A stretch of 64,000 bases of DNA from Anaerolineaceae bacterium. Lineage in GTDB: Bacteria; Chloroflexota; Anaerolineae; Anaerolineales; Anaerolineaceae. The stretch spans positions 51,865-115,864 of the forward strand of contig JAENZI010000010.1 in NCBI GenBank assembly GCA_016841365.1, in the 5' to 3' direction. The first letter of the stretch is position 1. Every line of letters begins with the position of its first letter. The notes beneath the pieces were generated by a model that was given only the letters and a program-made list of their open reading frames with translations, was not told the DNA's origin and did no database searches. This document shows, one piece after another, positions 42,230 to 53,120 of this stretch. The translations under genes and the position numbers were made by a program.

Positions 42230-43879
42230 ATGGAAAAGAGTCCTCTTGCCGGTAAACCAGCACCGCGTGAACTGCTGGTTGATATCCCTAAATTAGTCAC
42301 AGCTTATTACACCGAAACACCTGATCCTGATAACCGCGCCCAGCAGGTGTCTTTTGGCACTTCAGGGCACCGCGGTACATCTTTTAATGGTTCATTCAAT
42401 GAAGATCATATCCTGGCGATCAGTCAGGCAATTGTGGAATATCGCAAAAGCCAGGGCATTACCGGGCCACTTTACATTGGCAAGGATACGCATGCCCTTT
42501 CAGAACCCGCTTTACGGACAGCTGTGGAAGTGTTTGCCGCAAATGAAGTCGAAATGATGCTGCAAGAGGGCATGGGTTATACGCCAACCCCGGCAATCTC
42601 CAGGGCGATTCTCACCTACAATGTCGCCCGTGACAGGGGGCTGGCAGATGGTGTGGTGATCACACCTTCCCATAATCCGCCGGGCGATGGGGGGTTTAAA
42701 TACAATCCACCCAACGGCGGACCTGCCGGCACAGAAATTACCAAAACCATCCAGGACAGGGCTAACCAGATTTTGCGGGAAGGTGTAGGGTCGGTAAAGC
42801 GCATCCCGTGGCAAAAGGCGCTCAAAGCCCCGGGCACACACCTGTATGATTTCGTGCGTCCCTATGTTGAGGATTTGAAGAATGTGGTCAACATGGGCGC
42901 TATTTCAGCCTCTGGCATCAAGATCGGTGTTGACCCGTTGGGCGGTGCTGGTGTTGAATATTGGGACCCAATTGCCGAAACCTATCAGCTTGATCTGGAA
43001 GTGGTCAATAATGCCGTTGACCCGACCTTCAGCTTTATGACAGTTGACCATGATGGCAAAATCCGCATGGATTGCTCGTCGCCCTACGCGATGGCTGGAT
43101 TGATCGATCTCAAGGACAAGTTCGATATCGCCTTTGGGAATGACCCGGATTATGACCGGCATGGGATCGTTACCCCTGAAGCAGGTTTGATGAACCCCAA
43201 CCATTTTCTGTCGGTGGCGGTTTGGTACCTGTTCCCGAATCGGCACGATTGGCTGCCAGAGACTACTGTGGGGAAAACCGTTGTGACCAGCGCAATGATT
43301 GACAGAGTGGCAAAATCATTAGGGAGGAAGGTGACAGAGGTTCCAGTAGGGTTTAAATGGTTTGTACCCGGATTGATGGATGGCTCATTAGGTTTTGGCG
43401 GTGAAGAGAGCGCAGGCGCATCCTTCTTAAGGAAGAATGGCACCACCTGGACAACGGATAAAGACGGCATCATCCTCGACCTTTTGGCGTCAGAAATCAT
43501 GGCTGTGACTGGCAAGGACCCCTCTATCCATTACCGTGAGCTGGAGAAGAATTACGGCAAAGCGTTCTACCAGCGGATGGAAGCCAAAGCGACGCTCGAA
43601 CAGAAGGCTGTCTTCAAGAAGCTAACCCCGGAAATGGTGGCGGCGGATACCCTTGCGGGTGAACCGATTGAGGCTAAGCAGACCAAAGCCAGCGGCAATG
43701 GTGCCGATATTGGCGGGTTGAAGATTGTGACAGAAAACGGATGGGTTGCTGTGCGGCCTTCGGGGACAGAAGATATTTACAAGGTCTACGCGGAGAGCTT
43801 CAAGGGACCGGAGCATCTGGATAAAATTTTAGAAGAGGGTCAGGCGATCGTACAAACATTATTTGATGAAAAACTTTAG
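42230..43879 (+). CDS. pgm: Phosphoglucomutase (alpha-D-glucose phosphate-specific)
   Basis: 549 residues, the usual length of the E. coli-type enzyme. Motifs: [10 protein letters not shown], the phosphoserine loop TPSHNPP (S147), the magnesium loop [11 protein letters not shown], sugar-binding [11 protein letters not shown], and the phosphate-binding [16 protein letters not shown]. It interconverts glucose 1-phosphate and glucose 6-phosphate, linking glycolysis with nucleotide-sugar and glycogen synthesis. GAAGGA precedes the ATG and a terminator follows. Confidence 0.95.
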   Translation: MEKSPLAGKPAPRELLVDIPKLVTAYYTETPDPDNRAQQVSFGTSGHRGTSFNGSFNEDHILAISQAIVEYRKSQGITGPLYIGKDTHALSEPALRTAVEVFAANEVEMMLQEGMGYTPTPAISRAILTYNVARDRGLADGVVITPSHNPPGDGGFKYNPPNGGPAGTEITKTIQDRANQILREGVGSVKRIPWQKALKAPGTHLYDFVRPYVEDLKNVVNMGAISASGIKIGVDPLGGAGVEYWDPIAETYQLDLEVVNNAVDPTFSFMTVDHDGKIRMDCSSPYAMAGLIDLKDKFDIAFGNDPDYDRHGIVTPEAGLMNPNHFLSVAVWYLFPNRHDWLPETTVGKTVVTSAMIDRVAKSLGRKVTEVPVGFKWFVPGLMDGSLGFGGEESAGASFLRKNGTTWTTDKDGIILDLLASEIMAVTGKDPSIHYRELEKNYGKAFYQRMEAKATLEQKAVFKKLTPEMVAADTLAGEPIEAKQTKASGNGADIGGLKIVTENGWVAVRPSGTEDIYKVYAESFKGPEHLDKILEEGQAIVQTLFDEKL

Positions 43880-43885
43880 CTCAGG

Positions 43886-43912
43886 ATCAGGGCAGTCTCA
43901 CCCTGGTTTTTT
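43886..43912 (+). terminator. Terminator after pgm
   Basis: ATCAGGG (43886-43892) pairs with CCCTGGT (43901-43907), followed by a six-T run. Confidence 0.78.
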
Positions 43913-43957
43913 GCCTTAATTTATTGATCCGATTAGATCCTTGCAGGAGAGTGTTTA

Positions 43958-44944
43958 ATGGCGCAAATACACGCGATTGAAATTGTGGTTAACGAGTTCT
44001 TCCAGAGCCTGGGCGGGTGGATGCAAACCCCGATGCTGGCAATCACCGCATTGGGTTATGAGGAATTTTTTGTTCTATTGCTGCCGACATTGTATTGGTG
44101 TTTTGACCAGATGATTGGTTTCAGGGTGGGGTTGATGCTGCTGCTGGGCAATACCTTCAACAACTTCTTTAAATTCCTTTTCCACACGCCGCGCCCTTAC
44201 TGGGTCAGTGAAAGCGTACGGTCTTTATCACATGAAACCTCATTTGGACTCCCATCCGGGCATGCCCAGATCGCTGCGACTGTGTGGGGCTGGCTGGCTG
44301 TAGAGGTGCGCAAACGATGGTTCAGGATTGCTGCGCTTGTTGTTATCTTGCTGATTGGCCTTTCGCGGATTTACTTGGGTGTACATTTCCTCAGCGATGT
44401 ATTGCTGGGCTGGATTTTGGGCGGCTTGTTGGTTTGGGCGTTTGCCGCCTGGTATCCGACTGTCGGCGCATGGGTGAACAGGAAAACACTGTGGGGCAAA
44501 ATTGGCTTGATCATTTTGAGCACAGTTCTGATGCTTGGCTTGATTTTTGGTGTAAAATGGGTCGCTGAACCCTCCTGGGAGATGGACCCTGCCTGGGTGG
44601 AACGTGCGGGTGAAGTTGCACCTTACAGCCTGGACGGCGCACTGACCGTGAGCGGCACATGGTTTGGCATGTTGACAGGGTTTGTCGTGTTGATGGAAAA
44701 GCGAGGAAAGTTCCTGGCAGGGCAGGGCGGCTGGAAACGGCAGGTGCGGTTCATCGTTGGGCTGATTGGCATTTTTGCATTGTATTTCGGTTTGGGTCAG
44801 ATCTTCCCGCGCAATGCGGACCTGATCAGCTATTTGCTGCGGTTTGTGCGCTATACCTTAATCGGATTGTGGGTATCATGGCTGGGACCGCAGGCATTTG
44901 AGCAGCTTGGACTGCTGGATTTTGCTGATAAAAAAGGCTCGTGA
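43958..44944 (+). CDS. PAP2 superfamily membrane phosphatase
   Basis: 328 residues with about eight membrane helices. The three PAP2 motifs are intact: KFLFHTPRPYW, LPSGHAQ and SRIYLGVHFLSDVLLG with the catalytic histidines. Family members remove phosphate from lipids such as undecaprenyl pyrophosphate or phosphatidate at the membrane surface. The extra C-terminal ~130 residues (four more helices) are longer than in minimal members. GCAGGAGAG ribosome site. Could serve polyprenyl-phosphate recycling for the many glycan genes here (inference). Confidence 0.9.
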   Translation: MAQIHAIEIVVNEFFQSLGGWMQTPMLAITALGYEEFFVLLLPTLYWCFDQMIGFRVGLMLLLGNTFNNFFKFLFHTPRPYWVSESVRSLSHETSFGLPSGHAQIAATVWGWLAVEVRKRWFRIAALVVILLIGLSRIYLGVHFLSDVLLGWILGGLLVWAFAAWYPTVGAWVNRKTLWGKIGLIILSTVLMLGLIFGVKWVAEPSWEMDPAWVERAGEVAPYSLDGALTVSGTWFGMLTGFVVLMEKRGKFLAGQGGWKRQVRFIVGLIGIFALYFGLGQIFPRNADLISYLLRFVRYTLIGLWVSWLGPQAFEQLGLLDFADKKGS

Positions 44945-44992
44945 AGTCTGATAAGAATCTGGCATGTAAAGCGGTCATAAAATTACATATAA

Positions 44993-45031
44993 AAAGAGGC
45001 TGTGCTCATCACCAAGTACAGCCTCTTTGTT
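44993..45031. terminator. Bidirectional terminator between PAP2 and GH1 genes
   Basis: AAAGAGGCTGT (44993-45003) pairs with ACAGCCTCTTT (45018-45028) across a 14-nt loop, A-run on one side and T-rich on the other; it serves both convergent genes. Confidence 0.85.
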
Positions 45032-45057
45032 TTAGTGCGAAAGGAACTTCGGGGGCT

Positions 45058-46470
<1,413 letters not shown>

Positions 46471-47676
46471 TTATTCGAAAAATTGCTGGTAAAACGAATC
46501 GATTTTGGGCTGGGTTGATTCACTGGCAGCGCGTTCTATTATCAGGGAACGGTTATATACTGCGGCACTGTTGCGCAATTCGTGATCCTTGAGGGCTTTC
46601 AGGATGGCGTTTGCCAGCTCATTGGGGTTGCGGGGGTCGACCAGCAAGCCGTTGATGCCATCTTCGATCCATTCCTCCAGCGATTCGATCTGACCTGCAA
46701 CCGGGAAACAGCCGCATGCCATGGCTTCGAGGAGGGTGTTGGGTGTGCCGTCATGGCTGCTGGGTGAGACGAACACCTGGGCACTTTTGAGTAATCCCCA
46801 TAACTGTGGTTGGGTCAGTTTGGGCAGCAGAAAGGTGTTTTCCTGAACCTTGTTGCTTTTCACCCAGTTTTCCGCTTGTTTTTTCCCCTTAAGGCTGGGG
46901 CAGATAAAGGCGCAGTGCGGATATTGGGCGAGGACTATCGGGATTGCTTTGAAGAATACATCCTGATGAACTGATCCGGGGCGCAACCCGCGCGGGTTAA
47001 CCACCCAGGCATGGGTTTCTGGTAGATCGAATTGGGAGGTGTCAAAATCGGGGGTATTTTCGATGGCTGTCAGGTCCAACCCGCCCGAGCCCGGGATGAC
47101 CAGCGTAGGGGCATCTGAATCGAGCCCCCATGCATGCGCCAAGCGCACATCACGGCATGTGTCTGAGGTAAGCCCGTCTGCACGGGTGAGGCAGCGCCGC
47201 GTGAACCTGCGCATGTGGGGCGAACCCTTCGCATGCAGGGTGAGGTCGTTGCCCCAGGTCGCTGCAATCAGCGGGATTTGAATGGGGGTATAGGCTGCCA
47301 GCATGCCCTCAAACGGGATGCGCAAGGCGTGAACCAGATCGGGTTGGACGTTTCTGACCAAATCCTTGAAGGTTTTGGCGCGGAATGGCAGGGTCAGCGG
47401 GCCGAGGAGATAGCGCAATTTTTGCAGCATGGGGAGAAAGCGGCGTAACACGCGTTTCAGCCCCTTTCTGGCTGAGGCTGACCCGGGGGGTTGGCTTTGT
47501 CCGCTGAAGCGGCTAAAGGCAACTGGAAGAATATGAAAATGGGTCAACCCTAGTGGCTGTTGACAGGGAAAGGTGGAGATCAGGCTGACCTGGTAACCGA
47601 GCGCCAAAGAATTTTCGATCCAGCTCAGCGCCGTTGGGCTGCGTCCGTCTGCAACAATCAAGATATGACGGGTCAT
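46471..47676 (-). CDS. GT4-type glycosyltransferase (last gene of polysaccharide operon)
   Basis: 401 residues with a GT-B fold. The C-terminal Rossmann domain has FVSPSSHDGTPNTLLEAMACGCFPVAG and GINGLLVDPRNPNELANAI, the donor-binding E-x7-E type motif of GT4 enzymes. The N-terminal part (ILIVADGRSPTALSWIENSLALGYQVSL) is the acceptor domain. Its start overlaps the stop of the gene upstream by 4 bp. It adds a sugar in extracellular or capsular polysaccharide assembly; the sugar is unknown. Confidence 0.88.
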   Translation of the reverse strand: MTRHILIVADGRSPTALSWIENSLALGYQVSLISTFPCQQPLGLTHFHILPVAFSRFSGQSQPPGSASARKGLKRVLRRFLPMLQKLRYLLGPLTLPFRAKTFKDLVRNVQPDLVHALRIPFEGMLAAYTPIQIPLIAATWGNDLTLHAKGSPHMRRFTRRCLTRADGLTSDTCRDVRLAHAWGLDSDAPTLVIPGSGGLDLTAIENTPDFDTSQFDLPETHAWVVNPRGLRPGSVHQDVFFKAIPIVLAQYPHCAFICPSLKGKKQAENWVKSNKVQENTFLLPKLTQPQLWGLLKSAQVFVSPSSHDGTPNTLLEAMACGCFPVAGQIESLEEWIEDGINGLLVDPRNPNELANAILKALKDHELRNSAAVYNRSLIIERAASESTQPKIDSFYQQFFE

Positions 47677-48782
47677 GCCAGGCTCCTGTTGAGAGCTTCC
47701 ACAAATAACGATACCATCTGATCAAGATTAATTTCTTCCGACACAATTCGGTAAGACTCTGCGCCCATGGCTCTCAGTGCCGGCAGGTCTGACAGGGCGT
47801 TTTCTAAAGCGTGGGTCAGGGCTTGGGCGTTATCCGCAGGGATCTGCCAGCCGTTCTCCGGGCGCACGAGGTCTGCCTGGGTGCCGTCCGCTTGGGCAGT
47901 GATAATCGGCAGGCCGTAGCTCATGGCTTGCTGAATCGCCAGGCCGCCAGTGCCCGGCAGAACGAACAAATCTGCCTGGGTGAACTGGTCAGCCAGCGCA
48001 TCGTCATACAGCGCGCCCGTAAATTGCGTGCCCGGGTAGACCCGGGATGCCATCGCTTCCAAACGCTCGAAATCAGGGCCATCGCCAACAATGACCAAAT
48101 CTGGCTGCAGGCTATCTGGCAGCTCCGAACAGGCAGTGATCAGATTATCCAGGTTCTTGCGCGCCTGTAAGCGGCCGACGAACAACACACGTGGTTTTGC
48201 GGTGGTTGTTGGTTCGGGGCGCTGTGGGAACGGATGGGCTGGCGGGGGTGTGACGGCGTTGACCGCTACGAAAATTTTTTCTTCAGGGAAGCCTAAACTG
48301 GCGTATTCCAACGCGCCGGTCTGGCTGTAGGTGATCATGATGTCAAATTGGTTAATGAACGCGGCACGCCGCTTTTCGCGAAATGCCGAAAGTGGGCCGG
48401 TGAGGTTTGGTGCACCCAGCCCCCACCCGATCACCGGGCGGGACCGGCGCTGCATCCAGCGCACGGCGGCTGGCATGCGCAAATAGCGCGGGTTGGCTTC
48501 CACGACAAGCACATCCGGGTTAGACTTTTCCAGCCAATCGATCAGACCAAGCTGGAGGCAGAGATACAGGCTGCCTTTAAATAAGTGCAGGTTCTTACCA
48601 AGTGTAAGCCGGGCATTTTCAAGGCTTTGTGTGGTTTTGATCATCTCGTTGGGTCTGGGCTGCCCGGCATAGACATACAATCCGTCCTTGCAGGCTGCTC
48701 CTAACTGGTTAAAGAAGGGGGCACGGTAATTCGGCAGTACCCGCTGTATCAGCCCGACTTTGCCGTCAAACTTTTCCATCAC
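47673..48782 (-). CDS. GT4-type glycosyltransferase
   Basis: 369 residues, GT-B fold. C-terminal motifs PRVLFVGRLQARKNLDNLI, LVIVGDGPDFERL, VLPGTGGLAIQQAMSYGLPIIT; the usual E-x7-E is replaced by G-L-A-I-Q-Q-A, a variation also seen in some amylovoran/teichuronic-type transferases. Overlaps the genes on both sides by 4 bp. Second of three consecutive glycosyltransferases. Confidence 0.87.
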   Translation of the reverse strand: MMEKFDGKVGLIQRVLPNYRAPFFNQLGAACKDGLYVYAGQPRPNEMIKTTQSLENARLTLGKNLHLFKGSLYLCLQLGLIDWLEKSNPDVLVVEANPRYLRMPAAVRWMQRRSRPVIGWGLGAPNLTGPLSAFREKRRAAFINQFDIMITYSQTGALEYASLGFPEEKIFVAVNAVTPPPAHPFPQRPEPTTTAKPRVLFVGRLQARKNLDNLITACSELPDSLQPDLVIVGDGPDFERLEAMASRVYPGTQFTGALYDDALADQFTQADLFVLPGTGGLAIQQAMSYGLPIITAQADGTQADLVRPENGWQIPADNAQALTHALENALSDLPALRAMGAESYRIVSEEINLDQMVSLFVEALNRSLA

Positions 48783-49801
48783 TGCTCCAGGGCATCCAGG
48801 TAAGAGTCGACCATGGCATCCAGCCCAAAGGAAGTTACAGCTCTTTTCCGGGCGTGTTGTCTGAAATGCTGGTTATCATGCAGGATCGCCAAAGCGGCTT
48901 GAGCGAGGGGTTCAATCACCGGGTCTTCAAGCTGCCAGTGGTCTGCGCCGTAAGGCACTACCTTGCCCGCATCATCCTGCACCAGTTCCGCCAGGGCACC
49001 GGTATCGTATGCCACCACAGGTAATCCGCAGGCCAGGGCTTCGATCACGCTATTAGGACAGGCGGCGTTCAGGTCTGTGCTGAATAACACATGGGCGGCG
49101 CGGTCAATACCGGGGATAGCCTCCCGGGGAACGACACCGCGCCAGTTGATCCACAAGTCGGGCGCGGCTAAATGGGCTTCGGCTTTGACGGCATCGCTCA
49201 CATCAGCCACGACCATTAATTCAATCGGCAGGTCAGATTTTGCCTTCAAAGCCTGTGCCAGGCGTAGGGCTGTGTGCAGTCCCCTGGCGTTTGCCCCGCT
49301 GAGGTGCCCCTCCACGATCAGGATGCGAAAGTGATCCTGTGGCGGGGTTTCGGGCCCGACGGGGGAATAGGTGTTCAGATCTACGCCATTATAGATGACC
49401 TGGTGGGGAGTATTTTGCTTTCCAAATTCACGCTTCCACCAATCTCGGCTGAACTCGCTCTGGTAAATGATGCGGTTCGCTGCGTAACGGCGGATAAACG
49501 CCAATGTGCGATTGTTGATCTCTGCCTTGAGGTAGGCGCGCAGCGGCGTTTTTTCAACCTTGTGCATCCAGTTCATCCCGTTCAGACGCTGAATGATTGG
49601 CACCTTGCGGGATTTGGCGAGCAGCAGGTTGATGATCTGGCGTGTGCCGCCGATCACCAGGATGGCGGTGTTATTCCTGTCGCGTAGATCGAAAGTGTAA
49701 GCGATATTTCTGGCTTGCATGCCCTGGATCAACTTAGCCTGGAAGGAGACCATTCCGCCCAAACCGGAAAGCTTCGGCACAAGGCAGATTTGTTTTTTCA
49801 T
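48779..49801 (-). CDS. GT4-type glycosyltransferase
   Basis: 340 residues, GT-B fold. N-terminus CLVPKLSGLGGMVSFQAKLI, then a donor domain with FSTDLNAACPNSVIEALACGLPVVAYDTGALAELV containing the nucleotide-sugar-binding glutamates. First of three consecutive GT4 genes in transcription order; overlaps the acetyltransferase gene upstream by 4 bp. Confidence 0.88.
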   Translation of the reverse strand: MKKQICLVPKLSGLGGMVSFQAKLIQGMQARNIAYTFDLRDRNNTAILVIGGTRQIINLLLAKSRKVPIIQRLNGMNWMHKVEKTPLRAYLKAEINNRTLAFIRRYAANRIIYQSEFSRDWWKREFGKQNTPHQVIYNGVDLNTYSPVGPETPPQDHFRILIVEGHLSGANARGLHTALRLAQALKAKSDLPIELMVVADVSDAVKAEAHLAAPDLWINWRGVVPREAIPGIDRAAHVLFSTDLNAACPNSVIEALACGLPVVAYDTGALAELVQDDAGKVVPYGADHWQLEDPVIEPLAQAALAILHDNQHFRQHARKRAVTSFGLDAMVDSYLDALEQ

Positions 49802-50277
49802 GCTGAATCCTGATCGAATGGGGGGCGTTTACTGACGCAGCGCGCTGGCGCTCCCGCCCAAATCTCGTTTTTCCCTGTGGACTCGAGCAGCACGGCATTG
49901 GCACCAACCACTGTGCCGTCATCTACCTTTAATACACCCTGCCTGCACAGCACCTTGCACCCGGGTGAAAGGATCACGTCATCGCCGATCTCGATCCCCT
50001 CAAACTGTGATTGATCGGCAGGCAGGTAGATGTCCCCCCGTCCGAGGGTCACGCCCTGGTAGATGCGCACGCGGTTGCCGATCCTGGCTTTACTATGGAT
50101 GACCACGCCGTGCCCGCCATGTCCGAGGATGCAATCCTCGCCGACCGGCACCGAAACCGGGATTTCTGAACCGAGTAACTTTAATAAATAATAGAAGAAC
50201 TTCCCGATGACAGGGGTTTGACGGGCGTACAGCAAGCGGGTGTAAAAATCTTTTTTAGCCATCAGTCTGCGCGCCAA
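49798..50277 (-). CDS. Hexapeptide-repeat acetyltransferase (serine acetyltransferase-like)
   Basis: 159 residues. A left-handed beta-helix made of hexapeptide repeats: VGEDCILGHGGHGVVIHSKARIGN, RIYQGVTLGRG, IEIGDDVILSPGCKV, VDDGTVVGANAVLLES, ending EIWAGAPARCVSKR. The layout is that of CysE-type and capsule-modifying O-acetyltransferases, with the conserved active-site His in GHGGHGVVI. In this operon it more likely acetylates a sugar or makes an activated precursor than makes O-acetylserine (context inference). Overlaps the epimerase gene by 16 bp. Confidence 0.85.
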   Translation of the reverse strand: MARRLMAKKDFYTRLLYARQTPVIGKFFYYLLKLLGSEIPVSVPVGEDCILGHGGHGVVIHSKARIGNRVRIYQGVTLGRGDIYLPADQSQFEGIEIGDDVILSPGCKVLCRQGVLKVDDGTVVGANAVLLESTGKNEIWAGAPARCVSKRPPFDQDSA

Positions 50278-51404
50278 TTTTCTAAGAGGGCAGAGACAAT
50301 TTTTTGTGCTGCCGTACCGTCTCCATAGGGATTAACGGCACCAGCCATCGCCGAGTGTGCCTGCGGGTCATCCAACAGCCGGCATGTCTCTCGGAAGATT
50401 CGGTCCGGGTCTGTGCCGACCAATTTCAGCGTGCCGGCGTCAACGCCTTCCTGTCGTTCCGTTCGTTGACGTAAAACCAGGGTGGGAATGCCTAACGAAG
50501 GCGCTTCTTCCTGGATTCCGCCGGAGTCGGTCAGGATCAGTGCGGCGTGTTTCATCAAGTGCACCAGAGGCAAGTAATCCATCGGCGGCAACAGGTGGAT
50601 GTTATTCACTCCGGATAGAGCTTGATAAACCGGTTCCTGGATATTTGGGTTGAGGTGAACCGGGTAAATCAGGGCAATCTCATCCCTGTAATGATCAGCA
50701 AGTTTCTTTAATGCCCGGCAGATATCACGGATAGGTTCACCAAAATTTTCCCGGCGGTGGGCTGTGATCAACAACAGGCGGCGATCACCGGGTGAAACAC
50801 CTGCTTGCGCCAGCAGTTTGGCTGTTTCGGGTGGTGTGGGTTGCTGGCTGACATAATGCAGGGCATCGATCGCCGGGTTGCCCGTGATCCGAATGATTTC
50901 ATCAGGGACACCCTCACGCAAGAGATTTTGACGGTTATTTTCGGTGGGGGCAAAATGGAGGTCTGCGACGACACCCGCCAGCCGGCGGTTGATCTCTTCC
51001 GGGTAGGGCTGCCATTTATCGTGGGTGCGCAAACCTGCTTCAATATGCCCGACCTTGATGCGGTGGTAATACCCTAAAATTGCCGCAGCCATCACAGTGG
51101 TCGTATCCCCCTGGACAAGCAGCCAATCGGGTTGATGTTTTTCTAACACCGGGTCAAGGTCTGAAAAAATGCGGGCAGTGGTTTGCGCCAGGGTTTGATC
51201 GGGCTGCATCAAGTTCAGGTCAACATCCGGAACAATTTCAAATGAAGTCAGCACCTGGTCGAGCATTTCACGGTGTTGTGCGGTGATGACGACCCGAGTG
51301 AGGATCTCTTCGGGGTGTTTCTGAAGTTCTTTGATCACCGGCGCCATTTTAACCGCTTCGGGCCTTGTGCCAAAAATAACCATGACTTGCAATTGGCGTT
51401 TCAT
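50262..51404 (-). CDS. wecB: UDP-N-acetylglucosamine 2-epimerase (non-hydrolysing)
   Basis: 380 residues. Motifs: VIFGTRPEAVKMAPVI, VQGDTTTVMAA, VGHIEAGLRTHDKWQPYPEEINRR, ITAHRRENFGEP, TDSGGIQEEAPSLGIPTLVLR, TERQEG. It converts UDP-GlcNAc to UDP-ManNAc for surface polysaccharides. First gene of the five-gene operon. On the minus strand TATAAT ends 7 nt before the ATG with no ribosome site, so the mRNA is probably leaderless. Confidence 0.95.
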   Translation of the reverse strand: MKRQLQVMVIFGTRPEAVKMAPVIKELQKHPEEILTRVVITAQHREMLDQVLTSFEIVPDVDLNLMQPDQTLAQTTARIFSDLDPVLEKHQPDWLLVQGDTTTVMAAAILGYYHRIKVGHIEAGLRTHDKWQPYPEEINRRLAGVVADLHFAPTENNRQNLLREGVPDEIIRITGNPAIDALHYVSQQPTPPETAKLLAQAGVSPGDRRLLLITAHRRENFGEPIRDICRALKKLADHYRDEIALIYPVHLNPNIQEPVYQALSGVNNIHLLPPMDYLPLVHLMKHAALILTDSGGIQEEAPSLGIPTLVLRQRTERQEGVDAGTLKLVGTDPDRIFRETCRLLDDPQAHSAMAGAVNPYGDGTAAQKIVSALLENWRAD

Positions 51405-51411
51405 GTGACCA

Positions 51412-51417
51412 ATTATA
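51412..51417 (-). promoter_or_regulatory. -10 box of wecB operon, leaderless arrangement
   Basis: Minus strand: TATAAT, then TGGTCAC, then ATG (51404). The -35 region (TCTACC, 17 bp away) is a 3-of-6 match. It lies back to back with the promoter of the seven-gene operon. Confidence 0.55.
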
Positions 51418-51498
51418 CTTTAAGCTGCTGGCAGGGTAGATAATTGCCTTGATATATTTGCCTGATAAAAATTTTTGAGTTAATTTTTACTGCTCTTA

Positions 51499-51507
51499 TG
51501 CTATACT
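51499..51507 (+). promoter_or_regulatory. Extended -10 promoter of the seven-gene operon, leaderless
   Basis: TG-C-TATACT (51499-51507), then TTTAAGC and the ATG at 51515, a 7-nt gap. No Shine-Dalgarno sequence. One promoter probably drives the whole operon to 58331. Confidence 0.6.
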
Positions 51508-51514
51508 TTTAAGC

Positions 51515-51760
51515 ATGCAGAGCAAATATTGGCCTGAATGGAAACGATATTTAAACGACAGGGGATTAGCCTCACTGGCTTCCGCTTTGCTGGTCAGCAC
51601 ACGGCCATTGCTGCCGTTGTTCGCACAGGTGATGGTTTTAGGGCAGCCTTTCAGTCGAGTGCTATCTGTTGGCGAACCTTATCAGGCTATGATCGAGTTA
51701 CTTTCAGACGCAGATGATGCCGGTCGATTCTCGCATTACTTGCAGGGGGAGGGCGTATGA
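51515..51760 (+). CDS. Small hydrophobic protein, first gene of seven-gene operon
   Basis: 81 residues. A charged N-terminus (WPEWKRYLNDRG), one hydrophobic stretch at about 19-45 (LASALLVSTRPLLPLFAQVMVLG), and an acidic C-terminus (YQAMIELLSDADDAGRF). I recognise no family. It starts 7 nt after an extended -10, so it is read from a leaderless mRNA, and overlaps the next gene by 4 bp. Its position suggests a membrane-associated accessory. Confidence 0.6.
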   Translation: MQSKYWPEWKRYLNDRGLASLASALLVSTRPLLPLFAQVMVLGQPFSRVLSVGEPYQAMIELLSDADDAGRFSHYLQGEGV

Positions 51761-52506
51761 ATTGGTACTATGTGGGATGGGGCGTGATCGGCATCACTGC
51801 TGTTCTATTGATCATTTTTACGGTCAAATTCAAACGCAAAGGCGGCTATATTGTGCGCCACTATCCGGCTGTGGAGGGGCTGCGCAATGCAACCACAACG
51901 GCACTTGAACGTGGTTTATCGAATGATGTCGTGCTGGGGGATGCGTTCTGGTCTTATTCATATCCCGGTTTGGGATTGCATAGTCTTTCTGTCTTACCCC
52001 ACTTACTGACTCAAGAAGCATATGCCAGTGGCGGTTTATCCGTCTCAGGTGCTGATGGCAGCCTGGTGTTGTTCGCACAGCAGATCGTCCATCAGCAGTA
52101 TGCAGATGGGTTTTCGGCAGCACTGGCAGCGCTAACGCTCGGGCCGGCGTTGCATGGCCCGACACCCTCAAGCTTCACAGCGGGAGTGCTGCCGCAGATT
52201 CGTTTGCGATCGGTTGGTGCCCTGGCGCTATTTGGTAATTATGGAGCAGAGGGATTGCTTTGGGCGGAAGCGGTTGCGTCTCGCGGCGGGCATGTTTTTG
52301 CGGGTGCTGGTGCACTCACTGCCCAAGCAGCGTTGTTTTCCACTGTGGATGATCTGCTGATGGGAGAAGAAATCTTTATCTTGCCCGGTGTGCTTTCTAA
52401 AACGGTAGAGGACCAGGCAGGTTGGCTTGTTGAGGATGTCGTCCGAGCCGGTATGATGTTGCTGCTGGTAATTGGGGCAATGTTGAAAGTCTTAGGTGTG
52501 CTATGA
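51757..52506 (+). CDS. Membrane protein of DUF6754 type, seven-gene operon
   Basis: 249 residues. An N-terminal membrane helix (YVGWGVIGITAVLLIIFTVKF), a large central part with small-residue-rich helices and loops (GYIVRHYPAVEGLRNATTTALERG, AFWSYSYPGLGLHSLSVLP, YADGFSAALAALTLGP, IRLRSVGALALFGNYGAEGLLWAEAV), and a C-terminal helix (AGMMLLLVIGAMLKVLGVL). The pattern agrees with what I recall as DUF6754, a family known mainly from Chloroflexota; that name is from memory. Overlaps both neighbours by 4 bp. Confidence 0.65.
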   Translation: MNWYYVGWGVIGITAVLLIIFTVKFKRKGGYIVRHYPAVEGLRNATTTALERGLSNDVVLGDAFWSYSYPGLGLHSLSVLPHLLTQEAYASGGLSVSGADGSLVLFAQQIVHQQYADGFSAALAALTLGPALHGPTPSSFTAGVLPQIRLRSVGALALFGNYGAEGLLWAEAVASRGGHVFAGAGALTAQAALFSTVDDLLMGEEIFILPGVLSKTVEDQAGWLVEDVVRAGMMLLLVIGAMLKVLGVL

Positions 52507-53120
52507 AAAAGATGCTTTTAGCCGCACTGACGCTTATTGTCGGACTGACTGTCTTAGCCGGTTACTTCTTTAGAGCCGAACTAAGCCCCGTGCTCACGTT
52601 AATCATAGACTGGGGGATCTTGTTACTGGGTGTCGCCGGTTTGATCGGTCTGGGATATCTTGTGAGGATGCACCTTGCCAGGCTGTTCAGGCGTGAAAAA
52701 GGCGGGTTTTACAGCCTGATCGCGCTGCTTGGGTTTGTGTTTTCGCTGGCTTTTGGTCTGGTCTATTCCCCGCATCATCCTTTTTTCCGCGATCTGATCT
52801 TAAATGTTCAGGTGCCAGTCGAAGCCAGTTTACTGGCGATATTGGCGGTATCCCTGCTTTATGCCAGCCTGCGCCTGATCAGGACGCGGGGCTGGACGCT
52901 GCTTTCGGTTGGCTTCTTGTTTGGCGCGGTGCTGTCGCTGATCCTCAACCTGGCTTTTTTCCGGGAGGAAGGGAATCCGTTGCTGGCTGAAATGATCGCA
53001 TTTTTGCGCGGCATCCCCATGGCTGGCGGACGCGGTATTTTGCTGGGGATGGCATTAGGCGGACTGATCGTTGGTTTGCGGGTGTTGTTCTCCATCAATC
53101 GACCATACGGAGAAGGTTGA
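52503..53120 (+). CDS. Polytopic membrane protein, seven-gene operon
   Basis: 205 residues, about six membrane helices (for example ALTLIVGLTVLAGYFF, VLTLIIDWGILLLGVAGLIG, YSLIALLGFVFSLAFGLVYS, LLSVGFLFGAVLSLILNLAFF, ILLGMALGGLIVGLRVLFSI). No recognised enzymatic motif. Overlaps by 4 bp on both sides. Together with the next membrane proteins it probably forms the membrane base of a complex. Confidence 0.65.
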   Translation: MKKMLLAALTLIVGLTVLAGYFFRAELSPVLTLIIDWGILLLGVAGLIGLGYLVRMHLARLFRREKGGFYSLIALLGFVFSLAFGLVYSPHHPFFRDLILNVQVPVEASLLAILAVSLLYASLRLIRTRGWTLLSVGFLFGAVLSLILNLAFFREEGNPLLAEMIAFLRGIPMAGGRGILLGMALGGLIVGLRVLFSINRPYGEG

